This document shows, piece after piece, positions 36,959-46,074 of a DNA stretch of 64,000 bases. The notes under the pieces were generated by a model. The model was not told the origin of the DNA. It saw nothing but the letters and a program-made list of their open reading frames with translations, and searched no databases. Source of the DNA: Marinobacter sp. EhC06 (GTDB taxonomy: Bacteria; Pseudomonadota; Gammaproteobacteria; Pseudomonadales; Oleiphilaceae). Every line of letters starts with the position of its first letter. The stretch's first letter is position 1. Location: the NCBI RefSeq assembly GCF_001650915.1, contig NZ_LXYO01000003.1:62001-126000 (forward strand). Direction: 5' to 3'. The position numbers were made by a program, and so were the translations under genes.

Positions 36959-38170
36959 TCATCCCACGAGATTACTCATATTCAGTATCGGTAACATGAT
37001 GGCCAGCACGATGATCAGCACCACTACGCCCATTACCAGTAGCATCATGGGCTCAAACAGCCCTACGATCGCGGCTATCTTGGACTGCAGGGTGTTTTCC
37101 TGCATTCGGGCGGTCCGCTCCAGCATGCTGTCCAGTTCACCACTGGCCTCCCCGCTGGCGATCATGTGAAGCATCATCGGCGGGAAATACCCGGTCTGAT
37201 CCAGGGAACGGTGCAACGAGCCGCCTTCACTCACTTTCCTGGCCGCGTCCCTCAATTCCTGCCTGAGAAAATCGTTGGAGAGCACCTCACCGGCAATGCG
37301 CATCGCTTCTACCAGCGGCACACCACTGGTAGTCAGAATACTCAAGGTGCTGGCATACCGGGCGGTGTTTACCCCGCGAACCATCCCGGAGAACAGGGGC
37401 AGATGTAGCAGACGCTTGTGAAACCGCAGCCGGAATCCGGGTTTGGTCAGGAAAAAACGGAACACCATCAGCGCCGCAACCAGCAGTATAAACAGGTAGA
37501 CACCGTAATCCGCCAGAAATTCCGACACTGCCAGCATCGCCATGGTCAGCGTTGGTAACTCCTGCCCCTGCTTGAGAAACACATCAATGATATCCGGCAC
37601 CACGTAGGTGAGCAGGAACACCACGATGGCTATGGCGACGATACTCAGAATGATGGGATAGATTGCCGCCAGCTGAATCTTCTGGCGTGCCTCCTGACGG
37701 CTTTCCGTGTAATCCGCCAGCCGGTTGAGCACCAGGTCCAGATGGCCGGCGTGCTCGCCCGCGGCAACGGTGGACCGATAAAGCCTCGGAAACGCGCGCG
37801 GGAACTCGCCCAGGCTGTCTGCCAGGGTGTAACCTTCCATGACCTTGGCCCTGATAGCGATCAGCATGCTGCGAATTCTTGGCTTCGGGGACTGCTGCGC
37901 GGCGGCAGAAAGTGCCTGCTCGATGGGAATACCCGATTGAATCAGCGTTGCCAACTGGCGGGTAACCAGGGCCAGGTCGGCAGCCGCCAGGGAGCCCCGG
38001 CTGCTCAGGGGATTGCTTCGGGCCTGCTTTTCTGCTGCCGGCTCAACCGCCAGTGGCGTCAGGCCGCGCTCCCGCAACTGCTGGCGAACGGCTCTCGGGG
38101 CATCCGCCTCGACCACACCATGTTTCTGCTTGCCGCGGGCATCAAGCGCCTTGTATTCGTATGCAGGCAT
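36959..38170 (-). CDS. gspF: Type II secretion inner-membrane platform protein GspF
   Basis: A 403-residue polytopic protein with two cytoplasmic GspF domains (about residues 70-195 and 270-395) and three membrane helices, including IILSIVAIAIVVFLLTYVVP and the C-terminal MMLLVMGVVVLIIVLAIMLP. It starts 3 bp after the gspE stop. It couples the ATPase to pseudopilus assembly. Confidence 0.93.
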   Translation of the reverse strand: MPAYEYKALDARGKQKHGVVEADAPRAVRQQLRERGLTPLAVEPAAEKQARSNPLSSRGSLAAADLALVTRQLATLIQSGIPIEQALSAAAQQSPKPRIRSMLIAIRAKVMEGYTLADSLGEFPRAFPRLYRSTVAAGEHAGHLDLVLNRLADYTESRQEARQKIQLAAIYPIILSIVAIAIVVFLLTYVVPDIIDVFLKQGQELPTLTMAMLAVSEFLADYGVYLFILLVAALMVFRFFLTKPGFRLRFHKRLLHLPLFSGMVRGVNTARYASTLSILTTSGVPLVEAMRIAGEVLSNDFLRQELRDAARKVSEGGSLHRSLDQTGYFPPMMLHMIASGEASGELDSMLERTARMQENTLQSKIAAIVGLFEPMMLLVMGVVVLIIVLAIMLPILNMSNLVG

Positions 38171-38173
38171 GGC

Positions 38174-39682
38174 TTACTGACCCCGGTGTGTAACGCGGAG
38201 CACTTCTTCCACCGTTGTCACACCATCCAGTATCTTCTGCACGCCGTCTGCGTGAATACTTGGGCCATGCTGGCGCGCCACCTTTTCAAGGTCCAGTTCA
38301 CCAGCCCGCTTGTGAATCAGAGCGCTGATTTCCTCGGAGATCTCCACTACCTCATAGATACCGATACGGCCGCGGTAACCCAGTTGGTTGCAGTGGCTGC
38401 AACCCGTTGCCCGGTAAATGGTGGGCGGATTGGCGGGGTCCTGCTGCAGGAACTCGCAGTGCTCTTCGGTTGGCGTGTAGGGCTCCCGGCATTCGTGGCA
38501 CAGAACCCGGACCAGCCGCTGGGCAACAATGCCGACCAGGCTTGATGAAATCAAGAAGGGCTCAATCCCCATGTCCATAAGCCGGGTAATGGCGCCAACG
38601 GCTGTATTGGTGTGCAATGTGGAAAGAACCAGATGGCCGGTCAGACTCGCCTGAACCGCGATCTCCGCCGTCTCTAGGTCCCGGATCTCACCAATCATCA
38701 CCACGTCGGGGTCCTGACGCAGAATGGCCCGAAGGCCGCGGGCAAAGGTCATGTCCACTTTGGTGTTGACCTGGGTCTGACCAATACCTGGCAGGTTATA
38801 TTCAATGGGATCTTCAACGGTCAGGATGTTGCGGCTGCGATCGTTGATTTCCTGCAGCGAGGCATAGAGCGTGGTGGACTTACCGGAACCGGTCGGGCCG
38901 GTCACCAGCAGGATGCCATAGGGCCGGTAAATCAGCTTGCGCAGGACTTTCAGGTCCCGCCCCGCCATACCCAGGGATTCCAGCCTTATGGCACCGGCCT
39001 GTTTGTCCAGCAAACGTAGAACCACGCGTTCACCGCTTGAAGACGGCATGGTCGACACACGAATATCCACTTCCCTTCCGGCTACCCTGAGAGCGATACG
39101 ACCATCCTGTGGCACCCGCTTCTCGGCGATATCCAGCTTCGCCATAACCTTGATCCGGGACACCAGCAAAGGCGCCAGGGCTCGCTTGGGTTCCACGACT
39201 TCCCGCAACACGCCATCCACCCGGAAGCGAACCACCAGCCGCTTCTCATAGGTTTCGATGTGAACGTCCGAAGCGCTGGTTTTCACCGCTTCGGTGAGAA
39301 TGGCATTGATCAGACGGATGATCGGAGCATCGTCTTCCTGCTCCAGCAGATCTTCGGTTTCAGGCACCGAGTCCGCCAGGGAGGCCAGATCCATATCGTC
39401 GCCGATGCCCTCCACCATCTGCATGGCTTCGGCGGAATCGTTCTGGTAGGCGGAGTTCAGGGCCTGATCGAATCGATCCGGGTCAATGGTGGCAAAACGG
39501 GCCCGACCGCCACTGATTCGGTTCGCTTCCGCAAGGGCTGAATGGGACGCACCGGGGCGAACCAGAATAACCGGTTCACCGGCATCCGAACGGGTCAGGA
39601 TTACTCCGTTGCGCTTGGCGAAAGTAAACGGAAGACGGCCCAGCGGAGCATCCTGCGGCTGAAGTTCAGTATCTGTGTCCAA
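38174..39682 (-). CDS. gspE: Type II secretion ATPase GspE
   Basis: A 502-residue AAA+-like secretion ATPase. An N-terminal GspL-binding domain precedes the core: Walker A GPTGSGKSTTLY (about residues 261-272), the Asp box LTVEDPIEY, Walker B DVVMIGEIRD and the His box LVLSTLHTNTA. The zinc-binding tetracysteine is present as CHEC and CSHC (about 395-432). It is the first gene of the leftward gspE-M operon, divergent from gspC over 166 bp that should hold both promoters. Confidence 0.95.
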   Translation of the reverse strand: MDTDTELQPQDAPLGRLPFTFAKRNGVILTRSDAGEPVILVRPGASHSALAEANRISGGRARFATIDPDRFDQALNSAYQNDSAEAMQMVEGIGDDMDLASLADSVPETEDLLEQEDDAPIIRLINAILTEAVKTSASDVHIETYEKRLVVRFRVDGVLREVVEPKRALAPLLVSRIKVMAKLDIAEKRVPQDGRIALRVAGREVDIRVSTMPSSSGERVVLRLLDKQAGAIRLESLGMAGRDLKVLRKLIYRPYGILLVTGPTGSGKSTTLYASLQEINDRSRNILTVEDPIEYNLPGIGQTQVNTKVDMTFARGLRAILRQDPDVVMIGEIRDLETAEIAVQASLTGHLVLSTLHTNTAVGAITRLMDMGIEPFLISSSLVGIVAQRLVRVLCHECREPYTPTEEHCEFLQQDPANPPTIYRATGCSHCNQLGYRGRIGIYEVVEISEEISALIHKRAGELDLEKVARQHGPSIHADGVQKILDGVTTVEEVLRVTHRGQ

Positions 39683-39848
39683 GGTCGTCCTCGTTCGTGA
39701 AACCCTTTTCGATTCAACTAATTCAGAAAGGCTACCACAGGATATGGACCCGCTGAATAACTCTATACACTATACTGCCAATAAAACGTTGCAGTCTGAT
39801 AACCTGTGAGATTTTTCCCGGCCCACAAACTTGCATTCAGGATGATCA

Positions 39849-40499
39849 ATGCTCCTAAACAATGAACGGCTTCCCCTGATTCTTGCGCTTGTGGCAGGGG
39901 CTGCCATGGTGGCTCTGACAGCCTGGCAGGGTTACCGCTTCTGGCAAATGGAAAGCCGACAAGGAAACTACGACACCGCGCAGCCATTGGTCACAGATCC
40001 GGCTGCCAGCCGTGAGCCACCGAGCGTAAACCTGTCGTCCCTGGACCTGTTCGGGGCCGCATCGGGTGAAGCCGCGCCGGCGGAAATGGATACCGAGAAC
40101 CTGCCGGAAACCAACCTTCGATTGTTTCTCCGCGGTGTTCTGGCCGCTGATGGAGAATTCCCCGGCAGCGCTCTGATCGAAGATGACAAAAGTAATACCG
40201 AAGCCTACCTGGTGGGTGATGAATTGCCTGGCAATGCCAAGCTGCGCTCGGTCCACCCGAACCGTGTGATCATTGAACGCTCCGGGAAACTCGAGAACCT
40301 GTATTTCCCGGAATCCGAGGACCGCAGCGGCATGTCCTTCACAGCGGACGAACAGGAATCGTCCACGCCTGCAACGCAACAGGCTGCCACCCCCTCGCCC
40401 TCAAGAGCGCCCGCCTCCGCCACCAGCGATGAGCAGCGCCGGGAGGAAATCCGCCGGCGCCTTGAGCAGCTCAGGGAACGCCTACGGAACAATAACTGA
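39849..40499 (+). CDS. gspC: Type II secretion protein GspC (coiled-coil type)
   Basis: A 216-residue bitopic protein with an N-terminal membrane helix (LILALVAGAAMVALTAWQG, about residues 10-28), the periplasmic homology region (about 65-150; NLRLFLRGVLAADGEF and RSVHPNRVIIERSG) and a C-terminal charged coiled coil (DEQRREEIRRRLEQLRERL). A PDZ domain is absent, as in XcpP of Pseudomonas. GspC links the inner-membrane platform to the secretin. It diverges from gspE, as in the xcp locus, but the secretin gene gspD that normally follows is missing here; a LapG-like gene follows at 8 bp instead. Confidence 0.88.
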   Translation: MLLNNERLPLILALVAGAAMVALTAWQGYRFWQMESRQGNYDTAQPLVTDPAASREPPSVNLSSLDLFGAASGEAAPAEMDTENLPETNLRLFLRGVLAADGEFPGSALIEDDKSNTEAYLVGDELPGNAKLRSVHPNRVIIERSGKLENLYFPESEDRSGMSFTADEQESSTPATQQAATPSPSRAPASATSDEQRREEIRRRLEQLRERLRNNN

Positions 40500-40507
40500 G
40501 GCGCGCT

Positions 40508-41170
40508 ATGGAAACGGCCGCTATCCAGATACGCCGCCGTTCCAGCCTTCTGCCGGCACTATTACTGGCGGTTTCCGTTGTAGGTGCCTTTGAGCTCAGT
40601 TCCCGCCTGATGAACTATGTACAGGAAGAATTCGGCACCGAGGCCCACCAGCGCCTGGAAAACTGGCAGCGCCTTCATGCCCTGGCCACGAACGCCCCCG
40701 TCGACCGGCAGCTTCGACTGGTCAACTCCTTCTTCAACAGGGTTGCTTTCGTCAGCGATATCCGCCATTGGGGCGAGGAAGACTACTGGGCAACGCCAGT
40801 GGAATTGCTCACCACGAATGGCGGCGATTGCGAAGATTTTTCCATCGCCAAATATCTGACCCTCAAATCCATGGGGGTGCCCGATGACCAGCTCCGGATC
40901 GTGTATGTCAAAGCACTGGAGCTGAATCAGGCCCACATGGTGTTGGCATGGTACCCGGAACCGGACGCGGACCCGCTGATTCTGGACAATCTCATAAACG
41001 ACATAAAACCTGCGTCTCAACGTACTGATCTTGAACCGGTTTATAGCTTCAATGGCGAAGGCCTCTGGCTCAATCGATCCGGCGGAGCCCGCAAACGAAT
41101 CGGGGAAGCGGGACGGCTTTCCCGGTGGCAGGATCTGAACAGCCGGCTGACCGAATCGCTCCGCCCCTGA
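40508..41170 (+). CDS. lapG: LapG-type periplasmic cysteine protease (transglutaminase-like)
   Basis: A 220-residue protein with an N-terminal signal or anchor (about residues 13-30) and the bacterial transglutaminase-like cysteine protease fold. The catalytic triad is visible as Cys108 (NGGDCEDF), His143 (NQAHMVLAW) and Asp160 (LILDNLI), with spacing close to that of Pseudomonas LapG. LapG cuts large surface adhesins to release biofilm cells and is normally held by the c-di-GMP receptor LapD. No lapD or adhesin gene lies beside it; instead it follows gspC by 8 bp and is probably co-transcribed. The symbol is given by homology; the substrate is unproven. Confidence 0.82.
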   Translation: METAAIQIRRRSSLLPALLLAVSVVGAFELSSRLMNYVQEEFGTEAHQRLENWQRLHALATNAPVDRQLRLVNSFFNRVAFVSDIRHWGEEDYWATPVELLTTNGGDCEDFSIAKYLTLKSMGVPDDQLRIVYVKALELNQAHMVLAWYPEPDADPLILDNLINDIKPASQRTDLEPVYSFNGEGLWLNRSGGARKRIGEAGRLSRWQDLNSRLTESLRP

Positions 41171-41283
41171 GCTCCATTTCAACCAATCGGCTGGCGGCAA
41201 ATGACAGCGCGACTGGCGCCAAGCGACATCTGCAGGACACCCGGACCCGCTAGAATGCGCCACACTGCTTTTTAATCAGGAGA

Positions 41284-42897
41284 ATGAAACACATGCGACG
41301 CTGGAACGGCTGGGGCGATGAAAGATTCAACCTGGCAATGCCGGAACAGGGCCAGGATTTTCTGGCTTCGCGGATTGGAAACGGCCGCCCTCTGGCCGAC
41401 GCCACTCTGGAGTCAGTCTGCGCCAAAGTGCCGGATTCCCGGCTGAAGCCGCCGGCAGAACTGGAATCACTGATCGACACAACCCCGGAAGCAAGGGTGC
41501 GGCATGCCCGGGGCCAGAGCCTGGCTGACTGGCTGGCCATGCGCAGTGGCGAATTTGGCGTGTTTCCTGATGGCGTTGCTTTCCCTACCAGCAGCGACGA
41601 AGTTCAGGCTTTGCTCGCCTGGGCCGCTGAGCAAACCATTCACCTGATCCCCTATGGTGGTGGCACCAGTGTGGCTGGGCATATCAACCCGCTGGACAAG
41701 GGTCAGCCCGTGCTGACCGTGGATATGGGCAAGATGAATCGCCTGATGGATCTGGACCGGGAAAGCCAGATCGCAACCTTCGGCGCGGGTACGCCCGGCC
41801 CACTGGTCGAGTCCCAACTCCGGGCCCACGGCTATACACTCGGGCATTTCCCACAGTCGTTTGAGCTGTCCACCGTGGGCGGCTGGGTGGCCTCCCGCTC
41901 AAGTGGCCAGCAATCCCTCCGCTATGGGCGAATTGAACAACTGTTTGCTGGCGGACGGGTCGAAACCCTGCAAGGCACCCTTGATCTGCCCACAATTCCG
42001 GCTTCCAGCGCCGGCCCGGATATCCGCGAAATGATTCTGGGCTCCGAAGGCCGCATCGGGCTGATCACCGAAGTGAAGGTTCGGGTAACCCCGCTTCCCG
42101 AACACGAAAGTTTTCACGTGGTGTTTTTCCCTGACTGGGACAGTGCCCGGACTGCCAGCCGCCAGCTGGTGCAGAACCGCACGCAACTCTCGATGCTCAG
42201 GCTCAGTAATGCGGTAGAAACGGAAACCCAGCTCGCCCTGGCCGGCCACCCCAGACTGATCGGCATGCTCGAGCGCTTTCTGTCACTCCGTGGCGCAGGC
42301 ACCGGCAAATGCATGATGACCTTCGGTATCACCGGCACCCGGCGCCAGACCCGAAACGCCCTCAAAGAGGCCCGAAGCATCTGTAAGGCCCAAAATGGCG
42401 TCTATACCGGCACCCGGCTCGGCGATAAATGGGCAGCCAAGCGTTTCACCATGCCCTATCTGAGGGAAGCCCTCTGGCAAATGGGCTACGCCGTCGACAC
42501 CCTTGAGACGGCCACCGATTGGGACAACGTCGATAATCTCCTGGGGCTGATCGAGACCAATCTGCGGGAGGGACTGACCGACCAGCAGGAGGGCACCCAC
42601 GTATTCACTCATTTGTCGCATTTTTACAGCCAGGGCTGCAGCATTTACACCACGTACGTGTTCCGGGTAGGCGACAGCTACGAGGAAACACTCGCGCGCT
42701 GGCAAAAGCTCAAGACCACAACCTCTGAACTGATCGTGAAAAACCGCGGCACCATCAGCCACCAGCACGGTGTTGGCAAGGATCACGCGCCCTATCTGCC
42801 GGTGGAGAAAGGCGAACTGGGAATGCTCGCCATCAGATCCCTGTGCAACACCTTTGATCCCAATGCCATCCTGAACCCGGAAACCCTGGTGAAGTGA
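41284..42897 (+). CDS. FAD-binding oxidase, alkyl-DHAP synthase-like
   Basis: A 537-residue flavoprotein of the VAO/PCMH fold. The FAD pyrophosphate-binding loop is PYGGGTSVAGHINP (about residues 120-133), and GAGTPGPLVESQL and ILGSEGRIGLITEV are further family segments. The C-terminal ISHQHGVGKDHAPYL resembles the His-rich active-site loop of alkyldihydroxyacetonephosphate synthase (AGPS), the ether-lipid enzyme of eukaryotes. It overlaps or abuts a GlpD-like dehydrogenase and an FGGY kinase, so glycerol-phosphate or polyol metabolism is likely. Whether it makes ether bonds or oxidises a hydroxy acid or polyol cannot be decided from sequence alone. Confidence 0.85.
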   Translation: MKHMRRWNGWGDERFNLAMPEQGQDFLASRIGNGRPLADATLESVCAKVPDSRLKPPAELESLIDTTPEARVRHARGQSLADWLAMRSGEFGVFPDGVAFPTSSDEVQALLAWAAEQTIHLIPYGGGTSVAGHINPLDKGQPVLTVDMGKMNRLMDLDRESQIATFGAGTPGPLVESQLRAHGYTLGHFPQSFELSTVGGWVASRSSGQQSLRYGRIEQLFAGGRVETLQGTLDLPTIPASSAGPDIREMILGSEGRIGLITEVKVRVTPLPEHESFHVVFFPDWDSARTASRQLVQNRTQLSMLRLSNAVETETQLALAGHPRLIGMLERFLSLRGAGTGKCMMTFGITGTRRQTRNALKEARSICKAQNGVYTGTRLGDKWAAKRFTMPYLREALWQMGYAVDTLETATDWDNVDNLLGLIETNLREGLTDQQEGTHVFTHLSHFYSQGCSIYTTYVFRVGDSYEETLARWQKLKTTTSELIVKNRGTISHQHGVGKDHAPYLPVEKGELGMLAIRSLCNTFDPNAILNPETLVK

Positions 42898-42923
42898 GCA
42901 CAACGCCGAATGGGAGCCTCGTT

Positions 42924-44525
42924 ATGACCCGGACTGAAAGCCTCAATGCGCTGCGTTCAGGGACAACCGAATTTGATGTGGTGGTGGTCGGCGGCGGCAT
43001 CACCGGTGCCGGCGTGGCCCGGGAAGCAGCAGGCAGCGGCCTGCGCACCCTTCTGGTGGAACAGAAGGATTTCTCCTGGGGCACCTCCAGCCGGTCCTCC
43101 AAGATGGTCCACGGCGGCCTTCGGTACCTCGGTAGCGGCCATTACGGTCTTACCCGGGATGCTGTGCGGGAGCGGGAACGGCTGATGGCGGAGGCACCGG
43201 GGTTGATTGACCCCCTGCGCTTCATCATGCCGCATTTCAAAGGCCAGTTCCCCGGACCGCGCCTGTTTCAGACGCTGCTCCGGGTTTACGACTTTATTGC
43301 CCGCAATCGCAGCCGCCACTTTCTGACCCCGGCCGAATCCATGCTCTGGGTGCCGGGCCTGACCAGCGAGAAACTTGCCGGCGCCAGTGGTTTTACCGAC
43401 GCGGTTACCGACGACTCCAGGCTGGTGCTGCGCCTGATTGCCGAAGCCCGACGTGATGGAGCCCTGTGCCTGAATTACACCCGGGCGATGGAAGTAAAGC
43501 GCAGCGATGACGGAAAGGTGTCTGGATTACTGATTCAGCCAGAGGAAGACGATACGCCCATCATGATTTCCGCGCCCCTGGTGATCAATGCCACGGGCGC
43601 GTGGGCCGACCGGCTGCAATCGAGCCAGACCAACGGGGACACCATGCACATCCGGCCGTTGCGCGGCAGCCATCTAGTCCTCCCGTGGTCCTGCCTGCCG
43701 GTGTCCTGTTCCGTTTCCCTTTTCCATCCTGAGGATGGTCGCCCGGTGTTCGCCTTCCCCTGGCTCGGCACAACCGTTCTCGGCACCACCGATATTGATC
43801 ATGAAGGCGATCTTGATCAGGAGCCGGTTATCTCCGAAGCAGAGACCGCCTATCTGCTTGAGGTCGCTTCACGGCTGTTTCCGGGAAGCCCCATTGCCCG
43901 CGAGGACATTCTTTCAACCTGGGCCGGGGTGCGGCCCGTGGTAACCGACGGCACGGGCAAAGCGCCCTCGAAGGAAAACCGGGAACACGAACTCAGGGTA
44001 GACCGGGGCCTCGTCAGCATTGCCGGGGGCAAGCTCACCACCTTCCGGGTGATCGCCCGGGAAGCGCTCAACCGGGGACTTGGCGAAGACGCCGCCACGG
44101 TTCTGCGGCCAGAATACGAGCCGGTATTCCAGCCAGAACAAGGTTCGGCAAGGCCTGCCGCAATCAGCCATCAGTGCTGGCAACGGCTCCAGGGGTTCTA
44201 TGGCCCCGAGCTTCACCAGGTCCTTGCAGCTGGACCATTGGAAGCTGTTACTTCTCTCCAGACTTCCGAGCTGATTTGGGCAGAGCTCTGCTGGGCCTGC
44301 CAGAAAGAAGATGTGCAGCACCTGGATGATCTGCTCCTGCGCAGAACCCGATTGGGCCTGGTGCTTCCGAATGCGGCCGAAAGCCTTCTGCCGGAGATCC
44401 GCAGGCACTGCCAACCCCTGCTTGGCTGGGATGACCAGCGCTGGGACGATGAACAGGCCCGCTACCTGTCCATCTATCACAATGCCTATTCGATGCCGTC
44501 GGGGGAGCCGTCCGATGCCGGCTGA
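42924..44525 (+). CDS. GlpD-like FAD-dependent glycerol-3-phosphate dehydrogenase
   Basis: A 533-residue FAD-dependent dehydrogenase of the GlpD type. The ATG at 42924 with a GGGAG ribosome binding site is preferred over a GTG at 42894 that overlaps the preceding stop. The FAD motif VVVGGGITGAGVAREA is about residues 20-35, followed by the family segment GTSSRSSKMVHGGLRYL; RPLRGSHLVLP and SIAGGKLTTFR are further hallmarks. It has a C-terminal helical domain. GlpD oxidises glycerol 3-phosphate to DHAP and reduces quinone. Its position between an AGPS-like flavoprotein and an FGGY kinase suggests a special substrate or pathway rather than the standard glp regulon. Confidence 0.87.
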   Translation: MTRTESLNALRSGTTEFDVVVVGGGITGAGVAREAAGSGLRTLLVEQKDFSWGTSSRSSKMVHGGLRYLGSGHYGLTRDAVRERERLMAEAPGLIDPLRFIMPHFKGQFPGPRLFQTLLRVYDFIARNRSRHFLTPAESMLWVPGLTSEKLAGASGFTDAVTDDSRLVLRLIAEARRDGALCLNYTRAMEVKRSDDGKVSGLLIQPEEDDTPIMISAPLVINATGAWADRLQSSQTNGDTMHIRPLRGSHLVLPWSCLPVSCSVSLFHPEDGRPVFAFPWLGTTVLGTTDIDHEGDLDQEPVISEAETAYLLEVASRLFPGSPIAREDILSTWAGVRPVVTDGTGKAPSKENREHELRVDRGLVSIAGGKLTTFRVIAREALNRGLGEDAATVLRPEYEPVFQPEQGSARPAAISHQCWQRLQGFYGPELHQVLAAGPLEAVTSLQTSELIWAELCWACQKEDVQHLDDLLLRRTRLGLVLPNAAESLLPEIRRHCQPLLGWDDQRWDDEQARYLSIYHNAYSMPSGEPSDAG

Positions 44526-46074
44526 TCCACTGATTCTGGCCATCGACAATGGCACCCAGAGCGTTCGCGCGCTGTTGTTTGATACCCGCGGCAACCTTGT
44601 GGGCAAAGGCAAGCAGGAAATCGAGCCCTATTTCTCGCGGGAGCCCGGCTGGGCCGAGCAGCATCCGGATTATTTCTGGGAGCAGCTCGGGGAAGCCTGC
44701 AAACTGCTCTGGAGTTCCACGGAAGCTACGCCGGATCAGGTTGCCGGGGTCACCGTGACCACTCAACGGGGCACCGTTATCAACCTGGATGCAAACGGCC
44801 AACCTCTGCGCCCTGCGATCATCTGGCTCGACCAGCGCCATGCCAGAGTTGATGGCCCGGTCAAAGGGCCCTGGGGATGGCTGTTCAAACTGGCCCGGCT
44901 GGAAGACACCATCAACCGGTTTCGGGAAAAGACCCAGGCTAACTGGATTGCCCAGAATGAACCCGAGATCTGGGCGAAAACCCGACACTTTCTCTTGCTC
45001 TCGGGCTTCCTCACGTACCGGCTAACAGGAGAATTCAGGGATTCCACCGGAAGCCAGGTTGGATACCTGCCCTTCGACTACAAGAAGCACCGCTGGGCCG
45101 GCCAACGGGATTTCAAATGGCAGACCATGCCGGTCGAGCGTTCCATGCTGCCTGAACTGGTAGCGCCCGGGGAAACATTGGGGCATCTGACCGACGAAGC
45201 CTGCCGACACCTCGGCTTGCAAAAAAGCCTGCCCGTTATCGCAGCCGCCTCCGACAAAGCCTGCGAGATACTCGGGTCCGGCGGGCTGACCCCAGACATC
45301 GGTTGCATGAGTTACGGCACCACCGCCACCATCAACACCACCAGCAAGCGCTACGTGGAACCTATCCGGCTGATGCCGCCCTATCCTTCTGCACTGCCCG
45401 GTCACTATTCCACGGAAGTGATGATCTACCGGGGTTTCTGGATGGTGAGCTGGTTCAAGCGGGAGTTCGGCCTTCGGGAGAGGAAAATCGCCGAAGAAAG
45501 GGGCATTGAGCCCGAAGCGCTGTTCGATGAACTGGTCAAAGCCGTTCCCCCCGGATCTATGGGCCTGATGCTCCAGCCCTACTGGTCACCCGGTGTACGT
45601 CAGCCCGGGCCGGAAGCAAAAGGCTCGATCATTGGATTCGGGGACGTTCACACCCGCTCGCACATATACCGCGCGATCCTTGAAGGCCTTGCCTATGCGC
45701 TGCGGGAAGGCAAGGAAAAAATCGAAAAGCGAAGCGGTGTGAAGATCCGGAAGCTTCGAGTGGCAGGTGGCGGCTCCCAGAGTGATGCCGCCATGCAGTT
45801 AACCGCCGATGTGTTCGGATTGCCGGCCGAAAGGCCTCATACCTATGAGACCTCCGGGCTCGGTGCCGCCATTGACGCGGCGGTAGGCCTGGGCCTGCAT
45901 CCGGATTTCGATACGGCAGTGACAAACATGACCCGGGTTGGCGACGTTTTCCATCCGAACGAAGAAACCCGGGCCCTGTACCAGAGGCTCTATTCCGAGG
46001 TTTACCTGAGGATGTACCCCCAGCTCCAACCCCTCTACCGGAAAATCCGGGAGATTACCGGCTATCCCCGGTAA
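44515..46074 (+). CDS. FGGY-family carbohydrate/polyol kinase
   Basis: A 519-residue kinase. The frame is open back to 44311, but the ATG at 44515 has a GGGGGAG ribosome binding site, overlaps the GlpD-like gene by 11 bases and places the ATP phosphate-1 motif at the start (LAIDNGTQSVRALLFD). Further family segments are TTQRGTVINLD, IIWLDQRHA, MSYGTTATINT and, in the C-terminal domain, VAGGGSQSDAAMQLTADV. FGGY kinases phosphorylate glycerol, xylulose, erythritol and similar compounds; this one is not clearly GlpK. Its last 20 bases overlap the 3' end of the convergent dadA-like gene. Confidence 0.88.
   Translation: MPADPLILAIDNGTQSVRALLFDTRGNLVGKGKQEIEPYFSREPGWAEQHPDYFWEQLGEACKLLWSSTEATPDQVAGVTVTTQRGTVINLDANGQPLRPAIIWLDQRHARVDGPVKGPWGWLFKLARLEDTINRFREKTQANWIAQNEPEIWAKTRHFLLLSGFLTYRLTGEFRDSTGSQVGYLPFDYKKHRWAGQRDFKWQTMPVERSMLPELVAPGETLGHLTDEACRHLGLQKSLPVIAAASDKACEILGSGGLTPDIGCMSYGTTATINTTSKRYVEPIRLMPPYPSALPGHYSTEVMIYRGFWMVSWFKREFGLRERKIAEERGIEPEALFDELVKAVPPGSMGLMLQPYWSPGVRQPGPEAKGSIIGFGDVHTRSHIYRAILEGLAYALREGKEKIEKRSGVKIRKLRVAGGGSQSDAAMQLTADVFGLPAERPHTYETSGLGAAIDAAVGLGLHPDFDTAVTNMTRVGDVFHPNEETRALYQRLYSEVYLRMYPQLQPLYRKIREITGYPR

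Noticed and set aside
44311..44514. Extended N-terminus for the FGGY kinase
   Set aside because: The extra 68 residues are out-of-frame reading of the GlpD-like gene and are Cys/Arg-rich without domain character; the start at 44515 has a good ribosome binding site.
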